Source: Actinomycetospora succinea
GTDB lineage: Bacteria; Actinomycetota; Actinomycetes; Mycobacteriales; Pseudonocardiaceae
Assembly (NCBI RefSeq): GCF_004363095.1
Contig: NZ_SNYO01000003.1
Span: forward strand, 682,001-746,000
Direction of reading: 5' to 3'
Length of the DNA: 64,000 nucleotides
Made by a program: the position numbers and the translations under genes. Of the stretch, positions 8,364 to 16,603 are shown piece by piece. How positions within the stretch are numbered: the first letter of the stretch is position 1; every line of letters begins with the position of its first letter. The notes below the pieces were generated by a model. The model saw only the letters and a program-made list of their open reading frames with translations. It ran no database searches and was not told where the DNA came from.

Positions 8364-11300
8364 GTGACGGATGAAGTCAGGCCCGGACTGTACGAGTCCG
8401 TACGCACGCGGGGGCTCGACCGACGACTCCACGGACTCGCCGCGAACACGCAGACCTTCGCAGACATCAGCTCGGCCGCAGCGCCCGATGTGTTGGCGCG
8501 ACACGTCGGAGACGCCGTCCGGCGAGTGCTCGCCGACGAACGCGACCCAGGAACCCGTCAGACACTGGTCAACCGGATCGTCGATCTCCTTGGCTCCTCA
8601 GAGGACGAAGTCGTTGGACTCGAACAGCTGCTCGCCGTCTCGGTGTCGCCCGGGGTCCGCCGACTCGTGCGGCCGACGACGCCGCTCGCCGAGACCGCCT
8701 TACTGACCAACACGGCGGACGAACCCACCCTTGCCGCCGAGTTGCGCTCGGAACTCGCAACCGCCGACCACGTCGATCTGCTCTGCGCGTTCATCCGATG
8801 GCACGGAGTTCGCGTGCTCGTCGATGAGCTCACCCTCCTCAAGGAACGCGGGGTTCCCTTCCGCGTGATCACGACGACATACCGAGGAGCCACAGAACGG
8901 CGTGCGGTCGACGAACTAGTTCGACGCTTCGGTGCTGATGTCCGGATCTGTTTCGAGGATCAATCGACGAAGCTCCACGCCAAGGCCTGGCTCTTTCGTC
9001 GTGACAGTGGATTCGACACCGGATATGTAGGGAGTTCGAATCTCTCGAAGTCGGCCCTCGTGGACGGACTCGAGTGGAACGTGCGTATCTCCTCAGTCGC
9101 TACGCCGACTCTGGTGCGGAAATTCGAGGCCACCTTCGAGACGTACTGGAACAGTCGCGACTTCAGGGTCTACGACCCTGAACGTGATGCCGCGACGCTG
9201 GATGCTGCACTGAACGCCGAGTCCGGCTCGGGTTCGCCGACGATCATGCTCTCGGGGCTCGAGGTGCGCCCCCGGCCGCACCAAGAGCGCATTCTCGAGG
9301 CTCTGGACTCGGAGCGGCTCGTCCATGGTCGTTACCGCAACCTGGTGGTAGCCGCGACTGGGACAGGAAAGACCGTCGTCGCAGCGCTCGACTACCGCAG
9401 ACTCGGCGGCTCCCTACTCTTCGTCGCGCATCGGCGCGAGATCCTGGAACAGGCGCTCCGGACCTACCGCGAGGTGCTGGGGGACGGAACGTTCGGTCAG
9501 CTCATGGTCGGAGGCGAGGTGCCGACCGACAGCAGGCACGTCTTCGCGTCCATCCAATCGCTGCGCGGCCTCGTCGACCTTCCCGCCTATGACGTTGTCG
9601 TGATCGACGAGTTCCATCACGCAGAGGCGGCGAGTTATCGCACCCTCCTGGCTCGGCTCGACGCGCGGGAGCTGCTCGGTTTGACCGCTACCCCGGAACG
9701 GGCCGACGGTGTCGATGTCCGCGAGGAGTTCTTCGACGGGCGGACAGCTGTCGAGTTGGGGCTCGTGGACTCGCTCGAGCAAGACTTGCTATGCCCTTTC
9801 CACTACTTCGGGGTCTCCGACAACACCGACCTCACGGAGTTGGAGTGGTCGCGAGGTGCTTACGATGCCTCTGGATTGTCCAATCTCTACACGGGGAACG
9901 ACGCCCGCACGCTGCTGGTACTTCGCGCTCTCCGTGACCGCGTGACGGATGTCGGTCGCATGCGCGCTCTTGGATTCTGCGTGTCGGTCGAGCACGCCGA
10001 ATACATGGCTCGCAAGTTCAGTGAGGCCAACATTCCTGCTCGAGTGGTTACGGGTGAGACTCGCCCCCACGAGCGTTCCGCTGCGGCGGCGGACCTGCGT
10101 ACCGGGACCGTCAAGTGCTTGTTCACGGTCGACCTCTTCAACGAAGGCGTCGACCTACCGACCGTGGACACCCTCCTCCTGCTGCGCCCGACGCAAAGCG
10201 CGACGATCTTCCTTCAGCAACTCGGCAGGGGGCTGCGACGCGCCCCGGGGAAGGCCGTGCTGACTGTCCTCGACTTCATCGGCCAGCACCGTCGCGAGTA
10301 CCGGTTCGACGCTCGTTACCGCGCCCTGACAGGATCTACTCGTCAGCAACTCCTCCGAGACATTGAGCAAGGGTTTCCCTACCTGCCTGCAGGTTCTCAA
10401 CTGGTGTTGGACCGTGTCGCCCGAGAGGTCGTGCTCGCCAACGTCCGCCAGGGGCTGACTGGGCGCCATGCCGCGCTGGTCGCGGACGTGCGATCCCATG
10501 GCGACTTGACGCTGCGCGGTTACCTCAGTCGTTCCGGGCGTGAACTCTCCGAGGTCTACGCACGGGCCGGCTCGAGCTGGACCCGGGTACGGCGAGAAGC
10601 AGGCTTCGCCACCCTGCCCTCGGGTCCGGGTGAGGACGCACTGCTGAAGCGGATTCGCTCCTTCTCCCACGTTGACGATCCCGCTCGAGCCGAGCTCTAC
10701 ACGAGGTTGCTCGCGGCCGATGGCCCCGATTACGAGGAGCTCGCCGAGAGCGATCAGGTCTTCGCACGCATGCTCGTCTACAACGTATGGTCGAACCGAG
10801 TTGGCTTATCGTCCTTCCAGGACGGACTCGATGCGCTGCGATCCTGCCCTGCTGTCGGCGCGGAGCTGGCGGAGCTCATGGCGATCACAGCCGACCGCGC
10901 CCGTCACGTGCCCGTCCCAGTGGGGGTGGAAGGCGTCTCCTTGCTGTCCCACGCGTCGTATCGCCGCGAAGAGATTCTCACGGGGATCGGATGGTCGACA
11001 TGGGACCGCAAGCCCCACGGGCAGGCGGGTGGCGTTGTCTACTCCGAGGCCACGAACGTCGATGCGCTCCTGGTGACATTGCGAAAGGAAGACCGGGACT
11101 TCGCACCATCGACACGCTACCGCGACTACCCGATCTCGGCCGATCTCTTTCACTGGGAGTCGCAGAACAGCACGACAGTCGATTCGGCGCCCGGCCAGCG
11201 CTACACACAGGGGACGAGCAGGGTCCTCCTCTTCGTGCGCGTCACGCGAGAAGACGAGCTCGGGTCGGCGCCCTATCTGTGCCTGGGCGAGGTGTTCCAC

Positions 11301-11399
11301 GTGCAGCACCAGGGCGAGCGGCCGATCAGCATCACGTGGCGGTTGAACCGTCCGATGCCACAAGATCTCTTGAGTCAGGGTTCGGTCGAGGCGGGGTAG
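8364..11399 (+). CDS. PLD-nuclease / DEAD-like helicase / DUF3427 protein
   Basis: A 1011-residue multidomain protein. Residues 110-250 form a phospholipase D-like nuclease half-site: KLHAKAWLF near 202, then GSSNLSKSAL near 224. A superfamily 2 helicase follows: Walker A ATGTGKT near 331, DEFHHAEA near 415, GLTATPERADG, and QQLGRGLRR in the C-lobe. The last 400 residues match the DUF3427 layout (LRGYLSRSGREL, SYRREEILTGIG). The GTG at 8364 is preferred to the ATG at 8298 because a GAGAGG ribosome site lies 10 bp upstream. It stands alone, divergent from the TerB operon, and is visibly less GC-rich than most neighbours, which suggests acquisition. This architecture is common in bacterial defence islands. 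Predicted role: nicking or cleaving and remodelling foreign DNA. Confidence 0.9.
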   Translation: MTDEVRPGLYESVRTRGLDRRLHGLAANTQTFADISSAAAPDVLARHVGDAVRRVLADERDPGTRQTLVNRIVDLLGSSEDEVVGLEQLLAVSVSPGVRRLVRPTTPLAETALLTNTADEPTLAAELRSELATADHVDLLCAFIRWHGVRVLVDELTLLKERGVPFRVITTTYRGATERRAVDELVRRFGADVRICFEDQSTKLHAKAWLFRRDSGFDTGYVGSSNLSKSALVDGLEWNVRISSVATPTLVRKFEATFETYWNSRDFRVYDPERDAATLDAALNAESGSGSPTIMLSGLEVRPRPHQERILEALDSERLVHGRYRNLVVAATGTGKTVVAALDYRRLGGSLLFVAHRREILEQALRTYREVLGDGTFGQLMVGGEVPTDSRHVFASIQSLRGLVDLPAYDVVVIDEFHHAEAASYRTLLARLDARELLGLTATPERADGVDVREEFFDGRTAVELGLVDSLEQDLLCPFHYFGVSDNTDLTELEWSRGAYDASGLSNLYTGNDARTLLVLRALRDRVTDVGRMRALGFCVSVEHAEYMARKFSEANIPARVVTGETRPHERSAAAADLRTGTVKCLFTVDLFNEGVDLPTVDTLLLLRPTQSATIFLQQLGRGLRRAPGKAVLTVLDFIGQHRREYRFDARYRALTGSTRQQLLRDIEQGFPYLPAGSQLVLDRVAREVVLANVRQGLTGRHAALVADVRSHGDLTLRGYLSRSGRELSEVYARAGSSWTRVRREAGFATLPSGPGEDALLKRIRSFSHVDDPARAELYTRLLAADGPDYEELAESDQVFARMLVYNVWSNRVGLSSFQDGLDALRSCPAVGAELAELMAITADRARHVPVPVGVEGVSLLSHASYRREEILTGIGWSTWDRKPHGQAGGVVYSEATNVDALLVTLRKEDRDFAPSTRYRDYPISADLFHWESQNSTTVDSAPGQRYTQGTSRVLLFVRVTREDELGSAPYLCLGEVFHVQHQGERPISITWRLNRPMPQDLLSQGSVEAG

Positions 11400-12256
11400 A
11401 GCTCGGTCGGCCCGGCATCGACGGTTGCGATGTCCCGCGACGACCTCGAAGAATTCCCCCGCAGGTCGTCGCCGACCGCCACCTCGCCGGGCGCCAGCAC
11501 CGTGTACTTCGCGCCGAAGACGACGCCGTTGTCCGTGAGTCGGTAGCTCGCGAGGGTCTCGAGCGGTTCGGGGCCGGCGCGAGCTCCCGTCTGCTCGTCG
11601 ACGGTCACGACGGCGCAGCGCACGGCCTGCTTCGAGAACGCCAGGTGCGCGGTGCCGAGCAGCACGCGGTCGAGGTCGTCCTCGGCGTGGGCGGCGCAGC
11701 TGGTGAGGACGACGTTGGCGCGGAAGCGTTCGAGGGGGATCGGCTCGCCGGTGCGTTCCGCGGCGCGGTCGGAGAGGTCGTCGGCGGCCGCGCGCGAGAG
11801 CAGGAGGAGTGAGCCGCTGTCGGCCCAGCCGGAGAGGCCGGGGACGAGGCCGTCGGTGGGGCGGTGGTGCTCGGGCGTGACGCCGACGAGGCGGGACTCG
11901 GTGCCGAGCACGTCGGAGAACCAGGCGGCGGCCTCGTCGCCCTGGTCGACAGCCGGGTGCGACTTGCTGAAGATCTCGACCTGGCGCCGCGGCCCGTCGT
12001 CGACCACATCAAGGGTGCAGGTCGAGCGGCCGTCGGCGGACAGCGTCAGGGTCGAGCCCTCGAGGTGCGGCTGCACCGTCGCCAGCAGGGGATGCCGTCG
12101 CTGCGTCTTGAACCGCCCGTCGGGCGCGACGACCATGAACCGCCGGTCGCCGGCGAGTCCGGTCGTCGTGACCTCGCGGCGTTCGACCGCCATCCCGGCA
12201 CAGCCCTTGATCGGGAAGACGGTGAGGGACGCGACGCGTGCCACTGCCTCAGCCAT
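11375..12256 (-). CDS. MOSC N-terminal beta-barrel and MOSC domain protein
   Basis: A 293-residue protein of the YcbX/mARC-like group. The N-terminal barrel domain is recognisable by VASLTVFPIKGCAG and LAGDRRFMVVAPDG. The MOSC domain follows with RFRANVVL and a conserved cysteine in AVRCAVVTVDEQTG, which in this family ligates the molybdenum cofactor. Such proteins reduce N-hydroxylated compounds, usually with a ferredoxin-type partner. No ferredoxin domain is fused here and no partner is adjacent. The 3' end overlaps the convergent PLD-helicase gene by 25 bp. The ATG at 12256 is at the usual distance from the first beta strand. Confidence 0.9.
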   Translation of the reverse strand: MAEAVARVASLTVFPIKGCAGMAVERREVTTTGLAGDRRFMVVAPDGRFKTQRRHPLLATVQPHLEGSTLTLSADGRSTCTLDVVDDGPRRQVEIFSKSHPAVDQGDEAAAWFSDVLGTESRLVGVTPEHHRPTDGLVPGLSGWADSGSLLLLSRAAADDLSDRAAERTGEPIPLERFRANVVLTSCAAHAEDDLDRVLLGTAHLAFSKQAVRCAVVTVDEQTGARAGPEPLETLASYRLTDNGVVFGAKYTVLAPGEVAVGDDLRGNSSRSSRDIATVDAGPTELYPASTEP

Positions 12257-12258
12257 GA

Positions 12259-13007
12259 CGTCCAGCCTGGCACGCCACCGCTGTCGATCCCCTGCTCGCA
12301 GGCTGTTCCGGGGGCCGCCCGGCGGTACGCCTGGCCAAGCTCGTCGAGGACCTCGACCGGCGGGTGGTCACCCGCGAGGCCGACGTGCGCGACCTCGGCG
12401 CCCTGCAGGCGGCGGTCGAGGAGGGTGTCGCCGAGCTCGGGCACCTCGACGTCGTCTGCGCCAACGCGGGCATCGCGAGCTTCGCGCCCGGCTCGGAGCT
12501 CTCCGAGAGTCCTTCCAGGAGATGATCGACGTCAACCTCACCGGGGTGTGGAAGACGCTGCGGGCCACCGTGCCGACCATGATCGAGCAGGGGACCGGCG
12601 GGTCGATCGTGCTGACCAGCTCGATCGCCGGGCTGCGCGCGTTCCCGAACCTCGCGCACTACACCGCCGCCAAGCACGGCGTCACCGGGCTGATGCGCAC
12701 GTTCGCCGTCGAGCTCGCGCCGTACGACATCCGCGTCAACTCGGTGCACCCGACGACGGTGAGCACCGACATGATCCACAACGAGTCGATCTACGAGCTC
12801 TTCCTCGGCGTGCAGGGCGCCACGTACGCGGACGCGCAGGTTGGCATGACCACGCTCAACGCGATGAAGGTCCCGTGGGTGGAGGCCGTCGACATCAGCA
12901 ATGCCGTGCTCTGGCTCGCCTCCGACGAGGCCCGCTACGTCACCGGCACGACGCAGATCATCGACGCCGGCGCGCTGCAGCCGTTCAAGATCCCGCACGA
13001 GGCCTGA
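12259..13007 (+). pseudogene. mycofactocin-type SDR, N-terminally truncated and frameshifted
   Basis: Two frames together encode an SDR of the mycofactocin-coupled type. Up to about 12507 the frame reads RRVVTREADVRDLGAL and DVVCANAGI. From about 12508 the next frame continues FQEMIDVNLTGVWKT, then YTAAKHG (catalytic Tyr and Lys) and VNSVHPTTVSTDMI. Adding one G at about 12508 would restore LSEESFQEMIDVN, as expected for the family, so a one-base deletion separates the halves. The N-terminal Rossmann strand and TGxxxGIG motif are missing; the sequence before about 12330 is unrelated and runs from the MOSC start. The 5' truncation makes real decay more likely than a simple sequencing error. 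Confidence 0.8.
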
Positions 13008-13010
13008 CGG

Positions 13011-13453
13011 TCAGAGCTCCTGGAACGGGTCGACAGGTCGGCCGCGCCAGACGAGGTCGTCGTCCAGCTCACGGAGGAACGCCTGCGCCAGCTCGCACCA
13101 GCGCCGGGCGGGTACGGCCGTTGCCTCCTCGAGCTGGGCGCATGCCGACGTCAGGTCCCAGTCGTCGTCGCAGAGCTGCGGGACGAACGCGTCGCGCGAC
13201 GGGGACCACCGCGCGATGCGGCTCCCGCGACGGGCGGCGCTGCGGCGCTGCGGCGCAGGATGTCGTCGAGCCGTGGGGTGCGGCGGACGGCGGGGTAGCG
13301 CGCGGCCCACGGCCACGGCTCGAGCGCGCGAAGCAGGGCGGTGTCGAGCGCCGCGGTGGCGCCGATCGCGTGGACGCCGGCGACGAGGCAGCCGACGGCG
13401 AGGCCCTCGCCGATCTCGGTCTCCTGCCGGGTTCTCGTCAGGGCCGCGGGCAC
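13011..13453 (-). pseudogene. unknown gene split by an apparent frameshift
   Basis: Two overlapping minus-strand frames look like parts of one protein of about 145 residues. The N-terminal part from the GTG at 13453 reads IGEGLAVGCLVAGVHAIGA and ALLRALEPWPWAARYP. The C-terminal part, in another frame, reads WSPSRDAFVPQLCDDDWDL and WRGRPVDPFQEL. The frames change near 13215-13250, inside a GC-only run rich in GGCGCTGC repeats, where a slipped base or an assembly error is likely. I do not recognise the family. It lies between the SDR remnant (convergent, 3 bp away) and the small conserved gene at 13474 on the same strand, with which it may form a unit. Confidence 0.5.
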
Positions 13454-13473
13454 CGAGCCATGATCTCGTAAGG

Positions 13474-13851
13474 TCAGGCGGGCACCTGATCGGCCGCGAC
13501 GGCGCGCACGCCGCCGTCGACGAGCACGAGGTGGTCCTTGCCCGGCTCGCGGACGAGGATCGCCTCCTCGATCTGCGCGAGCAGCGACTGCAGCGAGGCG
13601 GCCTCGGCCTCGTCGAGCGCCTCGGGGTCGTCGTCGAGCGACGGGCGGGCGCTGGGGGCGACGCCGTGGTCGTCGCAGACGTGCTGCGCGAGCCGCTGCG
13701 GGCAGACGTGCAGGCGCACGGCGGGGTCGACGGGCTCGCCGTCGAGGTCGGTCAGGTCGACGGTGCCGCGGCCCTCTGACGGCGTGCCGTCCAGGTTGGC
13801 GCGGAAGCCGAGGGCGGAGAGGAAGCGGTCGTAGCGTTCCTGGTCATCCAT
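13474..13851 (-). CDS. small conserved hypothetical protein, paralogue of the 1.05-kb gene
   Basis: This encodes 125 mostly acidic residues. The start ATG at 13851 opens MDDQERYDRFLSALGF. The middle has VDLTDLDGEPVDPAVRLHV and the end EAILVREPGKDHLVLVDGG. The RLHV strand, the helix and the final EPGKDHLVLVDGGVR segment line up with RLHV and KPGQTELVLDRSGVL of the protein at 1051-1389. There are no membrane or signal segments. Function is unknown; the twin copies in one window suggest a small family expanded in this genome. It is followed 20 bp downstream by the frame-disrupted gene ending at 13011. Confidence 0.7.
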   Translation of the reverse strand: MDDQERYDRFLSALGFRANLDGTPSEGRGTVDLTDLDGEPVDPAVRLHVCPQRLAQHVCDDHGVAPSARPSLDDDPEALDEAEAASLQSLLAQIEEAILVREPGKDHLVLVDGGVRAVAADQVPA

Positions 13852-13972
13852 CGCGTACCTCCGTTGGTCGGGTTCTCGATGGTGCGAGGAGTGTGCCCGG
13901 CCCTGCCAGATCGGAGAGGTGTGACCCTCGACCTATGGCGGGTGACGTCTGTCGCCGGGTGCACCTCCTCAC

Positions 13973-15052
13973 CTACTGATGGGGGAGTCGTTCCCCGGCG
14001 GGCGCAAGATCGAACGCCCGGTGGGGCTCGGCCTGGTACCAGTACGCGACCGACGACCAGTCGTCGCTGCGCTTGTTCGCGTGGCCGTGCTCGATGCTCA
14101 CGCGGATCGAGCGCTCGAAGACGACCGGGTCCTCGATGTGGAAGCGATACAGGCTCACCGGCCCGCGCCAGTTCTTCCCGCCCGCGAGCGTGACCCCGTG
14201 GTACGGCGCCGAGTAGCTCTGCGTCGGGCACCAGGCGGTGTTGACGTAGTCCTCGGTGCCGGTCCCGTGCAGGGTCGGCGGCCAGACGTCGCCGTCGATG
14301 AAGATCATGTCGTCGCCCTCGCCGTACCAGTTCCAGAGGCGGGTGCGGCGCCGGTTCTGGATGTTCAGGACACAGCCGACGTAGTGCCCGTGGCCCTCGG
14401 CCTCAAGGATCGTGTAGTTGTCAGTTCCTGTCAGGTTCGTGCCGTGGAACTGGTAGGCGGCGTTCGACGGGCCGGGCGTCACCCCCTGCGTCGGGTTCTG
14501 GCGGCGCCACTGCGCGTGGAAGCGGCCGATGTCGTCGTCGAGGGCGTCGAGCTCCTCGTAGTCGACGTAGAAGTAGACGAGCACGTCGGCGTCGTCGACC
14601 TCGCTGGAGATCTCCATCCGCGCCCCGGAGCCGAACGGCATCGCGAACCAGCAGTTGAACGCCTTGCCGTCCTCGGGGCTCATCTGCAGGGGCAGCGAGA
14701 CGAAGTTGGTCGTGCGGCCGTGGCCGACACCGAAGAAGTCGCCCAGCGGCACGGCGACGCTGGGGTGCTCCTCGCCGTCCCACCAGGCCTTGAGCGTGAG
14801 GCGTCGGAGCAGGTCGTCGGCCTTGCCGCGGGGGTTCCGCAGGGTGCGTGACGTCGCGACGGTGACCCAGATGTGGGTGACGACGCCGGCACCCGCGACG
14901 TCGAGCAGCGTGGCGGTCTCGCCGGGGCCCAGGGTCTCGCGGTCGTCGTTGCCGCCCGTGCGGTCCCAGCTCGACGAGCGCCGGCGGCGGGTGTGTCGGA
15001 GGCGCGGGAGATCGCGCAGGCTCGAACCGTGGGGGCCGTAGGCGGCGGTCAT
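13973..15052 (-). CDS. GH172 (DUF2961) family glycoside hydrolase
   Basis: A 359-residue protein of the DUF2961 family, now glycoside hydrolase family 172. The family includes difructose-dianhydride I synthase/hydrolase and exo-acting D-arabinofuranosidases. Diagnostic strings are GPGETATLLDVAGAG and ITHIW-like VVTHIWVTV near the N-terminus, then PFGSGARMEISS. The highly conserved HGTGTEDYVNTAW carries the acidic active-site residue. No signal peptide is seen, so the enzyme is predicted to be cytosolic. The ATG at 15052 is chosen because the family fold starts about 40 residues later. In arabinogalactan-bearing actinobacteria such enzymes could act on arabinan or on imported fructofuranosides; no transporter is adjacent, so the substrate is open. 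Confidence 0.85.
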   Translation of the reverse strand: MTAAYGPHGSSLRDLPRLRHTRRRRSSSWDRTGGNDDRETLGPGETATLLDVAGAGVVTHIWVTVATSRTLRNPRGKADDLLRRLTLKAWWDGEEHPSVAVPLGDFFGVGHGRTTNFVSLPLQMSPEDGKAFNCWFAMPFGSGARMEISSEVDDADVLVYFYVDYEELDALDDDIGRFHAQWRRQNPTQGVTPGPSNAAYQFHGTNLTGTDNYTILEAEGHGHYVGCVLNIQNRRRTRLWNWYGEGDDMIFIDGDVWPPTLHGTGTEDYVNTAWCPTQSYSAPYHGVTLAGGKNWRGPVSLYRFHIEDPVVFERSIRVSIEHGHANKRSDDWSSVAYWYQAEPHRAFDLAPAGERLPHQ

Positions 15053-15121
15053 GGGTCCAGCCTCCCCGCCGACTTCGCGCGAGGAGGGAACCGAATCGGG
15101 TCCGGCGCCATCAAACCCGGT

Positions 15122-15832
15122 ATGACGACCTCTGACCTCTCCTCTTCCGACGCCGTCCAGCTCCTGTCGGACGGCACCCCGAGCGTCTACGACGACCTGC
15201 TGCGACACGCCCGCGCCGAGGACTGCGCCCCGGTCTGGCTCGCCGGTGCCGACTGCCGGCTCGGGGTCATGCCCGTGCCGGACGACCCGGTCGGCGCGAT
15301 CGGCGCCTACGACCCCTACCGCGTGCTGGCGGAATGGTGGCCGGGCCCGTGCCCCGAGGGATGCACGTGCCTGGAGCCGTTCCTCGGTGAGCTGCCCGAG
15401 CTGACGCGCTCCGGCGAGGAGGACCGGTCGACCTCTCCGCGCACGTTCCGCGAGGCGGCCGCCATGGCCGAGCAGGCCGCGGCGTGGGGACACTTGGCGC
15501 TCGTGCGGGTCTCTCGCCCCGCCGACATCCCCGCAGTCGTGGGGTGGGGCGGGGCCTGCAACTACCCGCATCAGGACAACGTCCGCCTCAGCGCGGTGCT
15601 GCGCAGCTGGGAGGAGCGCTTCGGGGCCGTCCTCTCCGTGATGACGACGTCCACCCTCGAGCTGTCGGTGGCGTTCCCGCCGACGACCCAGGAGGAGGCC
15701 GAACTCGTGGCCTCCGAGCACTTCGCCTTCTGTCCCGACCAGGTCGACCCGCAGAACGGGGTCGTCTACACCCCGCGCAGCTACGGGGAGAAGATCCGCA
15801 GCGCTACTCGCTGGCGGTTCTGGTGGGACTGA
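15122..15832 (+). CDS. DUF4253 domain-containing protein
   Basis: A 236-residue protein with the DUF4253 layout in its last 110 residues. These hold RPADIPAVVGWGGACNY, then LSAVLRSWEERFGAVL, then ASEHFAFCPDQVDPQ, and the terminal aromatic RWRFWWD that is characteristic of the family. The first 120 residues are variable. The function of DUF4253 is not known; related genes often occur as scattered single copies and beside SUKH/immunity-type genes in actinobacteria. The ATG at 15122 gives a natural soluble N-terminus. The next gene, the TetR regulator, is convergent and ends 4 bp away. Confidence 0.85.
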   Translation: MTTSDLSSSDAVQLLSDGTPSVYDDLLRHARAEDCAPVWLAGADCRLGVMPVPDDPVGAIGAYDPYRVLAEWWPGPCPEGCTCLEPFLGELPELTRSGEEDRSTSPRTFREAAAMAEQAAAWGHLALVRVSRPADIPAVVGWGGACNYPHQDNVRLSAVLRSWEERFGAVLSVMTTSTLELSVAFPPTTQEEAELVASEHFAFCPDQVDPQNGVVYTPRSYGEKIRSATRWRFWWD

Positions 15833-15835
15833 CCG

Positions 15836-16528
15836 TCAGGAGCTTCCGGTGATCCGGTCGAGCCACTCCCGCAGCATCCCGAGCTCGGCAGGGCTCAGGG
15901 CGTCGACGCCCGGGAGCGCCGCGCGGAGGGCCGCGGCGGCGGGGATCGGGCCCGGGTCGGGCAGGGCGGGCGCGTCGGTGGTGATCGCGGCGATGACGGC
16001 CTCGCGGGCGGATTCCGCGAGGTGCGGGTCGCGGCGGTCCTCCGGGGTGGCGATCAGCGTCAGCGTCGTCCCCTCGCCGACCGCGCGGACGAGTCCGACG
16101 GCGCGCTCCTCGGGCACGCGCAGGCGCCCGGCCTCGGCGATGCGGCCGATGCGCTTGGCGAGGACGTCGGCGGCGGCCTCGAGAGCCGGCGACCCGGGGC
16201 GGGCGCGCGCGTACATCAGCTCGTAGAGCGCGGGGTGGGCGAGGCCCATGGCGACGTGCTCGTCCCAGCTCGCGCGCAGGTCCTCCACCGGGTCGGGGTG
16301 GGGCTCGCCGGCGGTCTTGGCGGCGATGTACGACGTGAAGCCCTCGGTGGCGACGGCGTCGAGCAGGCCCTGCTTGTCGCCGAAGAGCCGGTAGATCGTC
16401 GGGGCCTGGACGCCGGCGGCGGCACTGACCGCGCGCGTCGACACGGCGTCGGGACCGCTCGCCTCGAGCAGGCGCAGGGCGGCCGCGACGATGCGCCCGC
16501 GCGGGCTTTCGTCGGTGTCCACGCTCAC
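15836..16528 (-). CDS. TetR family transcriptional regulator
   Basis: A 230-residue repressor. Residues 8-55 form the TetR helix-turn-helix: RIVAAALRLLEASG, then STRAVSAAAGVQAPTIYRLF, then DKQGLLDAV. The C-terminal ligand-binding half is helical and of the usual length. The GTG at 16528 is followed 23 bp later by a palindromic site (16550-16591) in the gap before the divergent oxidoreductase. The likely circuit is self-repression plus control of that gene, relieved by a small hydrophobic or electrophilic ligand; this is inferred from the arrangement. Confidence 0.93.
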   Translation of the reverse strand: MSVDTDESPRGRIVAAALRLLEASGPDAVSTRAVSAAAGVQAPTIYRLFGDKQGLLDAVATEGFTSYIAAKTAGEPHPDPVEDLRASWDEHVAMGLAHPALYELMYARARPGSPALEAAADVLAKRIGRIAEAGRLRVPEERAVGLVRAVGEGTTLTLIATPEDRRDPHLAESAREAVIAAITTDAPALPDPGPIPAAAALRAALPGVDALSPAELGMLREWLDRITGSS

Positions 16529-16549
16529 GACGATAGCGCTTCGTTGCTT

Positions 16550-16591
16550 CCACCGATAACAACGGTGCTAGCGTGAAGTCGTTATCAGTGG
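16550..16591. promoter_or_regulatory. probable TetR operator in divergent promoter
   Basis: CCACCGATAAC (16550-16560) and GTTATCAGTGG (16581-16591) are inverted copies with one mismatch, separated by 20 bp. They flank the likely start region of both divergent genes. A TAGCGT sequence at 16569-16574 inside the spacer could be the -10 of the plus-strand gene. The symmetry and position fit a repressor of the adjacent TetR family. Confidence 0.6.
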
Positions 16592-16603
16592 AACGGAGAA
16601 GCC

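Noticed and set aside
13200..13260. Programmed ribosomal frameshift in the unknown gene
   Set aside because: There is no slippery heptamer followed by a stable stem; the break lies in a repetitive GC-only run where decay or base-call error is simpler.
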